From Opitutus sp. ER46 (GTDB taxonomy: Bacteria > Verrucomicrobiota > Verrucomicrobiia > Opitutales > Opitutaceae), in contig NZ_QAYX01000021.1 of the NCBI RefSeq assembly GCF_003054705.1, positions 372,001 to 436,000 of the forward strand: a stretch of 64,000 nt of DNA, written 5' to 3'. This document shows positions 19,242 to 28,332 of this stretch, in pieces. The position numbers and the translations under genes were made by a program. The stretch's first letter is position 1; every line of letters starts with the position of its first letter. The notes under the pieces were generated by a model, which was not told where the DNA came from, did not search any database, and saw only the letters and a list, made by a program, of their open reading frames with translations.

Positions 19242-21083
19242 ATGGCTTCCGATATCTCTACCCCCGGCTCCGCCCCTGCCCCTGTCCCTGTCACCGCTGC
19301 CGAGCGCGAAGCCGAATGGCTCGCCAAGGTCTATCGCCCCAGCGACGCCAACCTCACCGTCCGCGCCGTGCTCATCGGCATGCTCATCGGCGCGGCGATG
19401 TGCCTCTCCAACCTCTACGTTTTCTTCAAGACCGGCTGGAGCATGGGCGTCACGCTCACCGCGTGCATCCTCGCGTTCGGCGTGTTCCAGGTGCTGCAGC
19501 GCGTCGGGCTCGTGAAGAAGCCGCTCGGCGCCCTCGAGAACAACGCGCTCACCACGGTCGCCTCCGGCGCCGGCTACATGACGGGCGGCGGCAACATGGC
19601 CGCCTTCGGCGCGCTGCTCATGGTCACGACCGTCCGCCCCGACACGCTCTCGATGGTCGCCTGGTTCGGCCTCATCGCCGCGCTCGGCGTGTTTGCCGCG
19701 ATCCCGATCAAGCGTCAGCTCATCAACCACGAGGGGCTCGCGTTCCCCACCGGCACCGCGACGGCCGAGACCATCAGCTCCATCCATGAGGCGGCCGCCG
19801 GCTCCGGCCGCAGCAAGGCCTCCTGGCTCGGCTGGTCCGCCGTGTTCGCCGCGGTGTTCACCTGGCTGCGCGACGCCTGGCACTGGATTCCCGGCGCGGT
19901 CGGCCTGCCGCTCACGCTCGGCGGCCGCGCGCTTGCCGAATGGACGCTCGCCCTCAAGGCCGAGGTCGTCCTGATCGGCGGCGGCGCGCTCATGAGTTTC
20001 CGCACCGGCTGGTCGCTCCTGCTCGGCGGCATCCTGACCTACGCCGTGCTCGCGCCCGCGCTGCTGCAGAAGGGCATCATCACCTCGGTCAGCTACAAGG
20101 CCATCGTCGCGTGGACGCTCTGGCCGGGCGCCGCGATCCTCGTCGCCTCGGGCCTCACCTCGTTCGCCCTCGACTACAAGAGCATCGCCCGGTCGTTCAC
20201 CGGCCTGACCAAGGTCTTTCGCAAGAAGGACGCCACGGCCGAGACCGGCATCAGCGCCGTCGAGTGCCCCGAGTGGTGGTTCCCCGCCGGCTTCGTGATC
20301 CTGTCGCCGTTCGTCGTGTTCCTCATGGTGTGGCTGTTCCAGATCCCGATGTGGGCGGGCATTATCGCCGTGCCGCTGGCGGTCGTGATGGGCTTCGTGG
20401 CCGCACGCGTGACAGGCGAGACCGACGTCACGCCCACCAAGGCGCTCGGCCCCGTTACGCAGCTGATCTACGGCGTGATCACGCCCGGCAATCTCTCCGG
20501 CAACATCATGTCGGCCAACGTCACGGGCGGCATCGGCCTGCACGCGGCCGACCTGCTCACCACGCTGAAGACCGGCTGGCTGCTGGGCGCGAAACCGCGG
20601 CACCAGCTCTACGCGCAGCTCTTCGGCGTGATTGCCGGCGCCATCATCGTCGTGCCCGCCTTCAACATCATCCTGCCGGATCCGAGCTTGCTCGGCGGCG
20701 AAGCCTGGCCGGCGCCTTCGTGCGTCGTCTGGGCGGGTGTGTCGAAAGCCTTCTCCGGTGGCCTCGCCGCGCTGCATCCCACCTCGAAGACGGCGATCCT
20801 GGTCGGCCTCGCGTTGGGCGTCGCGCTGGCGCTGCTGGAGAAGTTCGCTCCGAAGAAGCTCCGCTCCGCGCTGCCTTCGCCCTCCGGCCTCGGCATCGCG
20901 ATGGTGATCCCGGGCAGCAACTGCATCGCGATGTTCATTGGCGCCGCCGGCGCCGAGTTCATGCGCCGCCGCTTCCCGAAGGTCGCCGAACGCACCGTCG
21001 TCCCCGTCGCGTCCGGCCTCATCGCGGGCGAGAGCCTGATGGGCATCCTCATCGCAGTCCTGACCGTCGCGCACCTGCTCTGA
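19242..21083 (+). CDS. OPT-family oligopeptide transporter
   Basis: 613 residues from ATG 19242, chosen because it precedes a short soluble N-terminus and the first membrane span LTVRAVLIGMLIGAAMCLSN. About 14-16 hydrophobic spans are visible. Family landmarks include NLYVFFKTGWSMG, ALENNALTTVASGAGYMTGG, NHEGLAFPTGTATAETI and NIMSANVTGGIGLHAADLLT, as in the bacterial OPT branch (PF03169). It should import peptides or metal-chelate complexes with protons. It is monocistronic, with a 3' neighbour facing it. Confidence 0.9.
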   Translation: MASDISTPGSAPAPVPVTAAEREAEWLAKVYRPSDANLTVRAVLIGMLIGAAMCLSNLYVFFKTGWSMGVTLTACILAFGVFQVLQRVGLVKKPLGALENNALTTVASGAGYMTGGGNMAAFGALLMVTTVRPDTLSMVAWFGLIAALGVFAAIPIKRQLINHEGLAFPTGTATAETISSIHEAAAGSGRSKASWLGWSAVFAAVFTWLRDAWHWIPGAVGLPLTLGGRALAEWTLALKAEVVLIGGGALMSFRTGWSLLLGGILTYAVLAPALLQKGIITSVSYKAIVAWTLWPGAAILVASGLTSFALDYKSIARSFTGLTKVFRKKDATAETGISAVECPEWWFPAGFVILSPFVVFLMVWLFQIPMWAGIIAVPLAVVMGFVAARVTGETDVTPTKALGPVTQLIYGVITPGNLSGNIMSANVTGGIGLHAADLLTTLKTGWLLGAKPRHQLYAQLFGVIAGAIIVVPAFNIILPDPSLLGGEAWPAPSCVVWAGVSKAFSGGLAALHPTSKTAILVGLALGVALALLEKFAPKKLRSALPSPSGLGIAMVIPGSNCIAMFIGAAGAEFMRRRFPKVAERTVVPVASGLIAGESLMGILIAVLTVAHLL

Positions 21084-21521
21084 GTCGGTGGCGCTGCTCC
21101 GGCGCGCCGGAGGGCGGCGTTCAGGGAAGCCGGCGCCCACTTGGCCTGCGCGTTCCGCGTCCGCGTCGATGCCGCACGGGTCGCCGCTCCGACGGCTGCA
21201 CGCCGAGCATGCGTGTCCCTGGGCGGCGGACTCCGGCTCGTTCCGGAAACCGCCGCGACGGAGCTCGGGCCAAGGACAACGAGGTACCGAGGGCTGCAAT
21301 TATTAAGTCCCTGGCAGCAACAACCTGCGGGATAATGTCCAGATACTTCCGAATAATGTCCGGATACTCGGGAATAATGTCCGGATACTCCGGGCCTATT
21401 GCGGCCGGCGCTCGGAGCCGAGTCTTCCGCCGGCCGGGCTGGGGCGGCGTGGGACACGCTGTCGCGAGCGATGGGGCGCTGCGCTCTCCGCGCGAGACGC
21501 AGCTCGCCTGCCCGTCGGCGC
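21084..21521. other. Intergenic region between converging genes, holds tandem repeat
   Basis: This 438-base region separates the 3' ends of the OPT transporter and the sigma-54 activator. I see no credible gene in it. The only structure noticed is the triple 21-bp repeat at 21332-21394 with its AT-richer flank. Confidence 0.6.
21332..21394. repeat. Three tandem 21-bp repeats
   Basis: Units start at 21332, 21353 and 21374, each beginning ATAATGTCC followed by A/G-GATACT. Units 2 and 3 share ATAATGTCCGGATACTC and differ only at the end; unit 1 has one substitution in the core. The spacing of 21 bases equals two helical turns. The sequence resembles the multiple transposase-binding repeats found at ends of IS21-type elements, but no transposase gene is nearby. 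Confidence 0.75.
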
Positions 21522-22958
21522 TCAGCGGCCGCCGCCGGCAACGGCGACGTGCTCCTCGTCGGCCGAGAACGGCGCGACCTGGGACTCCATGGCGCGGCGT
21601 TTCCGATAGAGCGTGGATTTGTCGATTTCCAGGATGCGCGCTGCCTCCTCGAGGGTGCCGCTGCGGGCGACGACCATCTGGATATGCGCGATCTCAAGCG
21701 CGCGGAGGCTGATCGGCGCGCCGACCTGGTAGCGCGGCACCGAGGGTTGCCGCAGCAGGTCCGGAAAATCGTTGAGATCGAGCGTCGCGGCGTCGCTCAG
21801 CACGGCGGCGCGCTCCACGGCATTGCGCAGCTCGCGCAGGTTGCCGGGCCAGCCGTGGTTCTCGAGCAGCCGCCGCGCCTCGGGCGTGAACGTCGGACAC
21901 CGTTTGCCGAGCTGCCGGCAGATCGTGGCGAGGAACTGCTCCGCGGCCGCCATGATGTCGGCCGGCCGGCAGCGTAGCGGCGGCACCTCGAGCGTGATCA
22001 CGTTGAGCCGGTAGTAGAGGTCCTCGCGAAAACGGCCGGCGGCGACCTCGGCCTTCAGGTCGCGATTGGTCGCGGCGATGATGCGCACGTTGGCGCTGCG
22101 GGGAGTGGTCTCGCCCACGCGCTCGTACTGCTTCTCCTGCAGGAGTCGCAGCAGCTTGGGCTGGAGCGAGGGCGGCAGGTCGCCGATTTCGTCGAGGAAG
22201 AGCGTGCCGCCATCCGCCGCGGACACCTTGCCCCAGGTGTCCTGCACCGCGCCGGTGAAGGCGCCGCGCACGTGGCCGAACAGGTCGCTCTCGAGCAGCT
22301 CGCGGTTGAGGCTCGGGCAGCTCACCGTCACGAACGGCTTCGCGCGCAACGGGCTTTGGTCGTGGATCGTCTGCGCGAGGAGATTCTTGCCCGTGCCGGT
22401 CTCGCCGAGGATCAGGATGGCGACGTTGGACGGCGCGGCGCGCACCGCGATCTCGAGCATGCGGCGGGCAACCTCGTCGCGGGCCACGAGCGTGGGCTCG
22501 CTCGGCGCGGCGGCGGGCACGGGGGGCGGAGGGGCGGCAGGCGAAGCGATCCGCGTCGGGGCAATCGCGACGGGTCGGGCGGAGGCCGGGACCGGCTCGG
22601 GCGCGGCGTGAAGGTCCAGCGTCTCGCGCAGGGTCTCGATCGAATACGGGCTCGTCAGGTGGGCCTCGACGCTGAGGTCGCGCAGCGCGGTCACGAGCCG
22701 GCGGTCACGTTCGGCGAGCAAGGCCACGACCGGGAGCTGGGGCGTGCGCTTGCGTAGGAGGCCGATCACGGAGAGCGCGTCTTCCTCCTCCATCCGGGTG
22801 TCGACGCACGCCACGTTGAACGCGTGGCGGTCGAGCAGGCTGTTCACCTGGCCGCGGGTGGTCGCGCAGTGCATCTGGCAGCCATCCGACGGCAGACCCC
22901 AGCTTTGCATGCGACGCGTCCTGCGTTCATCGCCGATCATGAGGAGTTTGAGCGCCAT
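21522..22958 (-). CDS. Sigma-54-dependent activator with degenerate receiver domain
   Basis: 478 residues. Residues 1-115 are a response-regulator receiver with the acidic pair DE (10-11) and D53 present, but the usual Thr/Ser near residue 81 and the conserved Lys are replaced (LTSPY, residues 101-105, instead of LTKPF). After a Pro/Ala-rich linker (118-155) comes the AAA+ domain: Walker A GETGTGKN (185-192), sigma-54 contact loop GAFTGA (232-237), Walker B GTLFLDEIGD (251-260) and RFREDLYYRLN. The C-terminal Fis-type helix-turn-helix is near TLEEAARILEIDKSTLYRKR. It should drive sigma-54 promoters; no partner kinase gene is adjacent. Confidence 0.9.
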   Translation of the reverse strand: MALKLLMIGDERRTRRMQSWGLPSDGCQMHCATTRGQVNSLLDRHAFNVACVDTRMEEEDALSVIGLLRKRTPQLPVVALLAERDRRLVTALRDLSVEAHLTSPYSIETLRETLDLHAAPEPVPASARPVAIAPTRIASPAAPPPPVPAAAPSEPTLVARDEVARRMLEIAVRAAPSNVAILILGETGTGKNLLAQTIHDQSPLRAKPFVTVSCPSLNRELLESDLFGHVRGAFTGAVQDTWGKVSAADGGTLFLDEIGDLPPSLQPKLLRLLQEKQYERVGETTPRSANVRIIAATNRDLKAEVAAGRFREDLYYRLNVITLEVPPLRCRPADIMAAAEQFLATICRQLGKRCPTFTPEARRLLENHGWPGNLRELRNAVERAAVLSDAATLDLNDFPDLLRQPSVPRYQVGAPISLRALEIAHIQMVVARSGTLEEAARILEIDKSTLYRKRRAMESQVAPFSADEEHVAVAGGGR

Positions 22959-23168
22959 GGAAGTGAAGTTGGGTTGGAGCCGGGCCCAAATCGTAGCAGG
23001 TGGAGTGCCGAAGAAAATCAGGGCGGGGGAGCGGGTCCCTCCCGGTAAACTCCCGCCCCCGCCGTAGGGGAATCCCGGCTATCCGCCTGGCGGTTGGGAA
23101 ACCAGCGTGTACGGCGGGGGCGGCTGCGGCCGAACCAACGCCGACGGAGGCGCACTATCGCGGACGCC

Positions 23169-23318
23169 ATGTCCATCGACAAAGAGAGCAACGGTCTGCC
23201 GCAGATCGACCCGCACCGGAGCACGACGAAGGTCAACTTCGGCGTCATCGCGGGCGTCCTGGTTTTCCTCTTCCTCGCGGTCGGCGGGATCATCTGGCTC
23301 GCGGCGAGGAACAATTGA
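23169..23318 (+). CDS. Small single-span membrane protein
   Basis: 49 residues from ATG 23169: a short polar N-terminus then one membrane helix ([20 protein letters not shown]). It is located 118 bases before the monooxygenase gene. No homology can be claimed; the reading frame upstream of the ATG is arginine-rich and unlikely to be coding. Confidence 0.5.
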   Translation: MSIDKESNGLPQIDPHRSTTKVNFGVIAGVLVFLFLAVGGIIWLAARNN

Positions 23319-23436
23319 GTGCGTCGACCTCGCCCCGACGGGGGACCACCGCCGCGTTCGCTTCGGTGGCAACCCACGAAGTGCCTTGCCGCAAAAACCG
23401 TTCGCCACGACGACCTCCCGCACTACGGTGCCGGCC

Positions 23437-23742
23437 ATGCTCGTCGTTCACGTCCATGTCCAGGTGAAGCCGGAGTATGTGGAGGCCTTTCGCGCCGCCA
23501 CGCGTGCCAATGCGGAAGCCAGCGTGCGGGAGCCGGGGATCGCGCGGTTCGATGTCGCGCAGCAGGCCGACGACCCCACGCGTTTCGTCCTGGTCGAGGT
23601 GTACCGCACCGCCGCGGCGCCGGCCGCGCACAAGGAGACCGCGCATTACGCGACTTGGCGCGACACCGTGGCGCCGATGATGGCGCAGCCGCGCACGAGC
23701 GTGAAGTACACCAACCTGTTCCCCGACGACGCCGGCTGGTGA
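23437..23742 (+). CDS. Antibiotic biosynthesis monooxygenase-domain protein (LsrG/YgiN-like)
   Basis: 101 residues from ATG 23437. The whole protein is one ABM ferredoxin-like domain: [18 protein letters not shown], then [37 protein letters not shown] and a C-terminal strand. Members are small cofactor-free dimers that act on quinones or on the AI-2 signal breakdown product (LsrG). It lies 25 bases before an iron-type alcohol dehydrogenase, a pairing seen repeatedly in other genomes, so the two probably act on the same small aldehyde/quinone metabolite. Confidence 0.82.
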   Translation: MLVVHVHVQVKPEYVEAFRAATRANAEASVREPGIARFDVAQQADDPTRFVLVEVYRTAAAPAAHKETAHYATWRDTVAPMMAQPRTSVKYTNLFPDDAGW

Positions 23743-23767
23743 GCGCCGGCCGCGCTGGATTTTGCCC

Positions 23768-24922
23768 ATGACCTTCGAATTCGCCACCGCGGCGCGCATT
23801 GTATTCGGCGCCGGTTCGCTCAACGGCATCGGCGCGCTCGCGCGCGGCTTCGGCTCGCACGCGCTCGTCGTCTGCGGGCGCAACGCCGAGCGCGCGCACC
23901 GGCTGATCGAGCTGCTCGGCGCGGCCGGCGTCACCGCCACGGTGTTCCGCGTGCCCGGGGAGCCGACGACGGACGACGTGATCCGCGGCGTGGGCTTCGC
24001 GCGCGCGGGCCAGTGTGAACTCGTGATCGGGCAGGGCGGCGGCAGCGCGCTCGATGCCGCCAAGGCCATCTCGGCGCTGCTGACGAATCCCGGTGACCCG
24101 ACCGACTACCTCGAGGTGGTGGGCAAGGGCCAGGCGCTGCAGCACGCGGCGGCGCCGTGTATCGCGATTCCGACGACGTCCGGCACGGGCGCGGAGGTGA
24201 CGCGCAACGCGGTGCTGGCGTCGCGCGAGCACCGGGTGAAGGTCAGCCTGCGCAGCGCGCTGATGTTGCCGCGCGTGGCGCTGGTCGACCCGGAGCTGAC
24301 GTACGGGCTGCCCCCCGCGATCACGGCGGCGACGGGATTCGATGCGCTCACGCAGTTGATCGAGCCGTACGTGTCCTCGCGGGCGAATCCGCTGACGGAT
24401 GCGTTGTGCGTCGACGGCCTGCGTCGCGTGGCGCGTTCGCTGCGCCGCGCGGTGGAGCACGGCGCGGATCCCGCGGCGCGCGAGGACATGGCGCTGGCGA
24501 GTCTTTACGGCGGGCTGGCGCTGGCCAATGCCGGGCTCGGCGCGGTGCATGGATTTGCGGGGCCGATCGGCGGGGCGTTCCCGGCGCCGCACGGCGCGGT
24601 GTGCGCGGCGCTCCTGCCCCACGCGACCGCGATGAACCTGCACGCGCTGCGCCAGCGGGCGCCGGAGTCGCCCCTCTTGCGGAAGTACGATGAAGTCGCG
24701 CGGCTGCTGACCGGCCGCTCGCAGGCGAGCAGCGACGACGGCGTGGCGTGGCTCGAGCAGATGGTCGGCGCGCTGGGCATCCCGCGGCTGGCCACCTACG
24801 GTCTCAAGCCGTCGGATACGGCCGACCTGGTCGGCGCGGCGATGAAGGCGAGCAGCATGAAGGCCAACCCGCTGCCGCTGACGCCGGACGAGTGCCGGGA
24901 AATTTTGGAGCGGGCGTCCTGA
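23768..24922 (+). CDS. Iron-containing alcohol dehydrogenase family protein
   Basis: 384 residues from ATG 23768 (TTG at 23762 also in frame). NAD-binding part: GQGGGSALDAAKAISALL near residue 88 and IPTTSGTGAEVT. The metal-site part has GFDALTQLIEPYV, where the usual first histidine (DALTH) is glutamine, then VHGFAGPIGG and PAPHGAVCAALLPH, which supply the two later histidines. It should reduce or oxidise a short alcohol/aldehyde; the Q variant occurs in a subgroup of the family. It is in an operon with the LsrG-like protein. Confidence 0.87.
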   Translation: MTFEFATAARIVFGAGSLNGIGALARGFGSHALVVCGRNAERAHRLIELLGAAGVTATVFRVPGEPTTDDVIRGVGFARAGQCELVIGQGGGSALDAAKAISALLTNPGDPTDYLEVVGKGQALQHAAAPCIAIPTTSGTGAEVTRNAVLASREHRVKVSLRSALMLPRVALVDPELTYGLPPAITAATGFDALTQLIEPYVSSRANPLTDALCVDGLRRVARSLRRAVEHGADPAAREDMALASLYGGLALANAGLGAVHGFAGPIGGAFPAPHGAVCAALLPHATAMNLHALRQRAPESPLLRKYDEVARLLTGRSQASSDDGVAWLEQMVGALGIPRLATYGLKPSDTADLVGAAMKASSMKANPLPLTPDECREILERAS

Positions 24923-25130
24923 CGCGCTCGGTTGTCGCGGCGAGGGCGGAAAGGCCGGGCCGCGGCGAAAGCTTTGCGCTCGGGCCACGCTCGCGCGCGC
25001 GGCGGATGCGCGTGGACGATGCGTGGAGCCGCAGCGCGGAGGCGGGACTATTGGCGCACGCGTCGCGATCGACGGACGGACCGCCGAGGGCGGCGTTGAC
25101 AAAGCCGGGCACGGGCGGCCGGTTGGGCGC

Positions 25131-25811
25131 ATGCAGCTCACGAAATTTCTGACGATCGCGTTGCTCGTGTCGGGACTGACGGCGTGCACCACCGGGCGCG
25201 GCGCGGGGCCGGACCTGAAGGACTGGGTGGTGGAGCAGATGCCGGGCGGGCGTGTGACGGTCGCGGGCGACGCCCTGGTCATTGAGGACGTCGACGGCTG
25301 CTCGGTGTGGTGGCGGCAGAAGCTGACCGCGCCGGTGGAGATTTCCTACGAGGTCACGGTGGTCTCGCGCGGCGGGCCGAACGACCGCGTGTCGGACGTG
25401 AACTGCTTCTGGATGGCGTCGGATCCGAAGGCGCCGGACGGCAGCCCGTTTGCCGCGGGGCATGGCCGCAGCGGGCGGTTCGCGGACTACGATTCGCTGC
25501 GCACCTACTACGTGGGGATGGGCGGCAACACGAACTCGACGACGCGCTTCCGGCGCTACGACGGCGCGGGGGCGAAACCGCTCCTGCCCGAGCACGACCG
25601 GCGCAGTGCGGACGTGTTGCTGCAGCCGAACCAGACCTACCGGATCCGGGTGGTCGCCAGGGAAGGCGTGGCGGAGTTCTGGCGCGACGGCCGGAAGCTG
25701 TTCACGTTTGCCGATCCGCAGCCGCTCACCGCCGGCTGGTTCGCGTTCCGGACGGTGAAGAGTCACCTCGAGATTCGAAACTTCCGCGTGACGCCGCTCG
25801 CCGCGAAGTAG
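25131..25811 (+). CDS. Lipoprotein with concanavalin-like (DUF6250/DUF1961-type) domain
   Basis: 226 residues from ATG 25131. The N-terminus has a lipoprotein signal (LTIALLVSGLTAC, lipobox LTAC). The mature part is beta-rich: WWRQKLTAPVEISYEVTVVS, DVNCFWMASDP, TYYVGMGGNTNSTTRFRRY, QTYRIRVVAREGVAEFWRDG and WFAFRTVKSHLEIRNFRV, the pattern of jelly-roll domains associated with polysaccharide-degrading proteins. No catalytic pair is evident; glycan binding is an inference. Confidence 0.68.
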   Translation: MQLTKFLTIALLVSGLTACTTGRGAGPDLKDWVVEQMPGGRVTVAGDALVIEDVDGCSVWWRQKLTAPVEISYEVTVVSRGGPNDRVSDVNCFWMASDPKAPDGSPFAAGHGRSGRFADYDSLRTYYVGMGGNTNSTTRFRRYDGAGAKPLLPEHDRRSADVLLQPNQTYRIRVVAREGVAEFWRDGRKLFTFADPQPLTAGWFAFRTVKSHLEIRNFRVTPLAAK

Positions 25812-25963
25812 CCGGCGTGGGCGCGTTGCGCTCGCGATGACGGCGGCCGCGTCGGGTGTCGCTGCGGCCAGCGTGGCACACCTCGTGCCCCCGGACCGGC
25901 AGCGCGCTGGAGGTCGGGACGGTGGAGCGGCGATCGGCGCGCACGCGTCGCGCGGCGCGTGGA

Positions 25964-26413
25964 CTACTCCCAGTACTCGGCCCAGCTCGACTCGGTCTCG
26001 GTGACGCGGACGCGCTCGAGCCGCACGCAGGCGGGGATGGGAAACTCGGCGTCGTTCGCGGCGGCCTTCATCTGCGCGTTGATCTCGAGGAAGATCTCGC
26101 GCGCCAGCACCTCCGTCGTCGGGTCGGTGTTGGTGAACGCGAGCACGCGCTCGCCGTAGGCGGTCCGCAACTCGCGGAAGTGCGGGTCGGCGGTGTTGAG
26201 CGCGAAGGCGTGATCGTAACGCGTGATGATGTCGCCCACGGCGGTCTTCAGCGCCTTGAAGTCGCACACCATGTCCTGCGCATCGAGGGTGTCGGCCGTG
26301 ACGATGACCTCCACCGTCCGGGAGTGTCCGTGCGGAAAACGGCACGCGCCGGGGTGTTTGGACAGCAGGTGTCCGCTCTCGATGGTGAAGGTCTTCGCGA
26401 TGCGAAACGGCAT
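25964..26413 (-). CDS. queD: 6-pyruvoyl-tetrahydropterin synthase / QueD family protein
   Basis: 149 residues. The zinc ligands are the histidines of ESGHLLSKH and of CRFPHGHS, which also has the catalytic Cys in the C-x3-HGH arrangement of 6-carboxytetrahydropterin synthase. VCDFKALKTAV and VRVTETESSWAEYW (a conserved glutamate) complete the site. QueD makes 6-carboxy-tetrahydropterin for queuosine; related members make biopterin. No other queuosine gene is in view, so the precise product is not certain. Confidence 0.85.
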   Translation of the reverse strand: MPFRIAKTFTIESGHLLSKHPGACRFPHGHSRTVEVIVTADTLDAQDMVCDFKALKTAVGDIITRYDHAFALNTADPHFRELRTAYGERVLAFTNTDPTTEVLAREIFLEINAQMKAAANDAEFPIPACVRLERVRVTETESSWAEYWE

Positions 26414-26437
26414 GGGCAGGGAGGAAGAGTCGGAGGG

Positions 26438-26656
26438 TTACTCGCGGCCGTCGTACAGCCAGGAGACGCTCATGGCGACGAGGCCGATGCACACGGCGGC
26501 GACGGCGATGGCGGGGAACCGGATGTCGAACGCCTTGGTGACGGACCATGCGATGGTCTCACCGGCGACGACCGCGACGAGCATGGCGGCGAGCAGCCAC
26601 CGGGCCTTGAGGTGATGGATGTGCTTCATTTTGGGGGAGGGGGCGTGGGCATGCAT
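26438..26656 (-). CDS. Small two-span membrane protein
   Basis: 72 residues from ATG 26656 (or 63 from ATG 26629). A histidine-rich start (HAHAPSPKMKHIHHLK) precedes two spans (WLLAAMLVAVVAGETIAWSV and FPAIAVAAVCIGLVAMSVSW). It lies between hemN (14 bases upstream) and queD (24 bases downstream) on the same strand, so all three may be one operon. Confidence 0.55.
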   Translation of the reverse strand: MHAHAPSPKMKHIHHLKARWLLAAMLVAVVAGETIAWSVTKAFDIRFPAIAVAAVCIGLVAMSVSWLYDGRE

Positions 26657-26670
26657 CGTGGGAACGGGGG

Positions 26671-28128
26671 TTAAATGGTGCGGGAGTGCTTGCGGGGGCC
26701 GCCGGACAGCGTGGCGTCGAAGCGCATCGCGACGACGCGCAGGAGCGGCACGCCGACGTGCGTCACCTCGATACCGTCGGCCGTGCGCGTGACGAGGCCG
26801 TCGGCGACGAGGTCGTCGAGCGAGGCGATCTCGCGCGCGTAGGTCCCGGCGAAGTCGAGGCCGAGCTGACGCGAGAGGTTGGCAAAGTTGAGCCGGCGGT
26901 CGCACATCAGCCGCATGATGATGTGGCGGCGGCGCTTGTCCTCGGCGGTGAGCCGCAGGCCGCGTTCCGTGGGCAGCTGGCCGGCGTCGAGTGCGGCGCG
27001 CCAGTCGGTGAGCGACTTGAAGTTCTGCCGGTAGGTGTCCTCGGTCGACGAAATCGACGAGATGCCGAACGAGTAAAGCGAGGCGCCGCCGCGGGTGCTG
27101 TAGCCCTGGAAGTTGCGGTGCAGCGTGCCCTCGCGGAGGGCCACGGCGAGCTCGTCGTCGGGCTTGGCAAAGTGATCGAGCCCGATGTCGATGTAGCCGG
27201 CCGCGGTGAGCTTCTCGTGGGCGACGGCGAACATCGCGAGTTTCTCCTCGGCGCTGGGCAACTGGTCGCGGTCCTCGAAGATCTTCTGCGCCGGCTTGAT
27301 CCACGGCACGTGCGCGTAGCTGAAGACCGACAGCCGGTCGGGGTTGAGCGCGAGCACATCGTCGACCGTGCGGGCGAAGGTATCGGCGGTCTGCAATGGC
27401 AGGCCGAAGATCAGGTCGACGTTGATCGAGCTGAACCCGACGCTGCGCAGCCAGGACATCGTCTGCTCGTTGAGCCGGTGCGGTTGGTGGCGGTGGATGG
27501 CGAGCTGGACGCGCGGGTTGGTGTCCTGGACGCCGAGCGACGCGCGGTTGGCGCCGATCTCGCGCAGGGCCATGACGTGCTCGGTGGTGAGCCGGCGCGG
27601 GTCGACCTCCACGCCGAACTCCACGTCGGGGGAGATGTTGAGGAAGAAGTTGCGGATGAGCGCGCCGAGGCGGCGGAGCTCGTCGGGCGGGAAGAAGGTG
27701 GGCGTGCCGCCGCCGAGGTGGATCTGGGCGACAGGCCGGGAGGAATCGATGCGGGTCGCGGTGAGCCGCATCTCGCGGGCGAGGTCCTGCAGGTACTCGC
27801 CGGCGGAGTCGCGGCGGCGCGTGATCACGGTGTTGCAGCCGCAGAACCAGCAACGGGTTTCGCAGAACGGCAGGTGAAAGTAGAGCGACAGCGGGCCCGA
27901 GCCGGGGCGGTTGTCCTCCGCCATGGCCTCGTCGAGTCCGAGTGACGGCAGGTCCGTCGTGAACTGCGTGGCGGGCGGGTACGACGTGTAACGCGGTCCG
28001 GGAATCGAGTACTTCCGGATCAGGTCAAGGTCGAGGGCCGAGCGGGCTCCGGCGGGGGCGGCCGGTCCGGCAGGCGTAGGGGCTGCAGGAGGGGGGCCTG
28101 GAGCGGTGGAGTCGTGGGCCGAGATCAT
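26671..28128 (-). CDS. hemN: Oxygen-independent coproporphyrinogen III oxidase
   Basis: 485 residues. The radical-SAM motif YFHLPFCETRCWFCGCN (CxxxCxxC plus the extra Cys of HemN) lies about 85-100 residues in, after IPGPRYTSYPPATQF, a HemN-specific N-terminal block. VAQIHLGGGTPTFF and INVDLIFGLP are also HemN signatures, and the C-terminal HemN_C domain contains RRHIIMRLMC. It decarboxylates coproporphyrinogen III to protoporphyrinogen IX without oxygen. The first 33 residues are a Pro/Ala-rich extension. Downstream are a small membrane protein and queD. Confidence 0.94.
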   Translation of the reverse strand: MISAHDSTAPGPPPAAPTPAGPAAPAGARSALDLDLIRKYSIPGPRYTSYPPATQFTTDLPSLGLDEAMAEDNRPGSGPLSLYFHLPFCETRCWFCGCNTVITRRRDSAGEYLQDLAREMRLTATRIDSSRPVAQIHLGGGTPTFFPPDELRRLGALIRNFFLNISPDVEFGVEVDPRRLTTEHVMALREIGANRASLGVQDTNPRVQLAIHRHQPHRLNEQTMSWLRSVGFSSINVDLIFGLPLQTADTFARTVDDVLALNPDRLSVFSYAHVPWIKPAQKIFEDRDQLPSAEEKLAMFAVAHEKLTAAGYIDIGLDHFAKPDDELAVALREGTLHRNFQGYSTRGGASLYSFGISSISSTEDTYRQNFKSLTDWRAALDAGQLPTERGLRLTAEDKRRRHIIMRLMCDRRLNFANLSRQLGLDFAGTYAREIASLDDLVADGLVTRTADGIEVTHVGVPLLRVVAMRFDATLSGGPRKHSRTI

Positions 28129-28332
28129 GCTTGTGGGAGCTGCGCGAACTGTCGCACGTCGCCCCAGGAGCGGCTGCGCGGTCGTTGTGAAAGCCTATGC
28201 GGATTTTGCGAGCGGGTGGCGCCGGCCAAATCCCGCTGGCGGGCGGCCCGGAAGGAAAGCGTTTGCGTCCGGCATTTTCCGGGATCCGCGTGCTGCCGAC
28301 CGCCCAGTTGCTGGCCGAGCTGGCGGGCTAAT

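Noticed and set aside
18945-21299. Long open frame (about 784 codons) on the minus strand opposite the OPT transporter
   Set aside because: The peptide is Arg/Asp/Glu-rich and low-complexity, as expected for the complement of a GC-rich gene; the + strand reading has clear OPT motifs.
23423-25282. Long minus frame (619 codons) opposite the monooxygenase and alcohol dehydrogenase
   Set aside because: Arg/His-rich noise; both + strand genes have strong family motifs.
24804-27853. Long minus frames across 24804-26549 and 26438-27853
   Set aside because: They run across queD and hemN in other frames with Arg/Pro/His-rich content; only the tail of the second (26438-26656) looks like a real small membrane protein.
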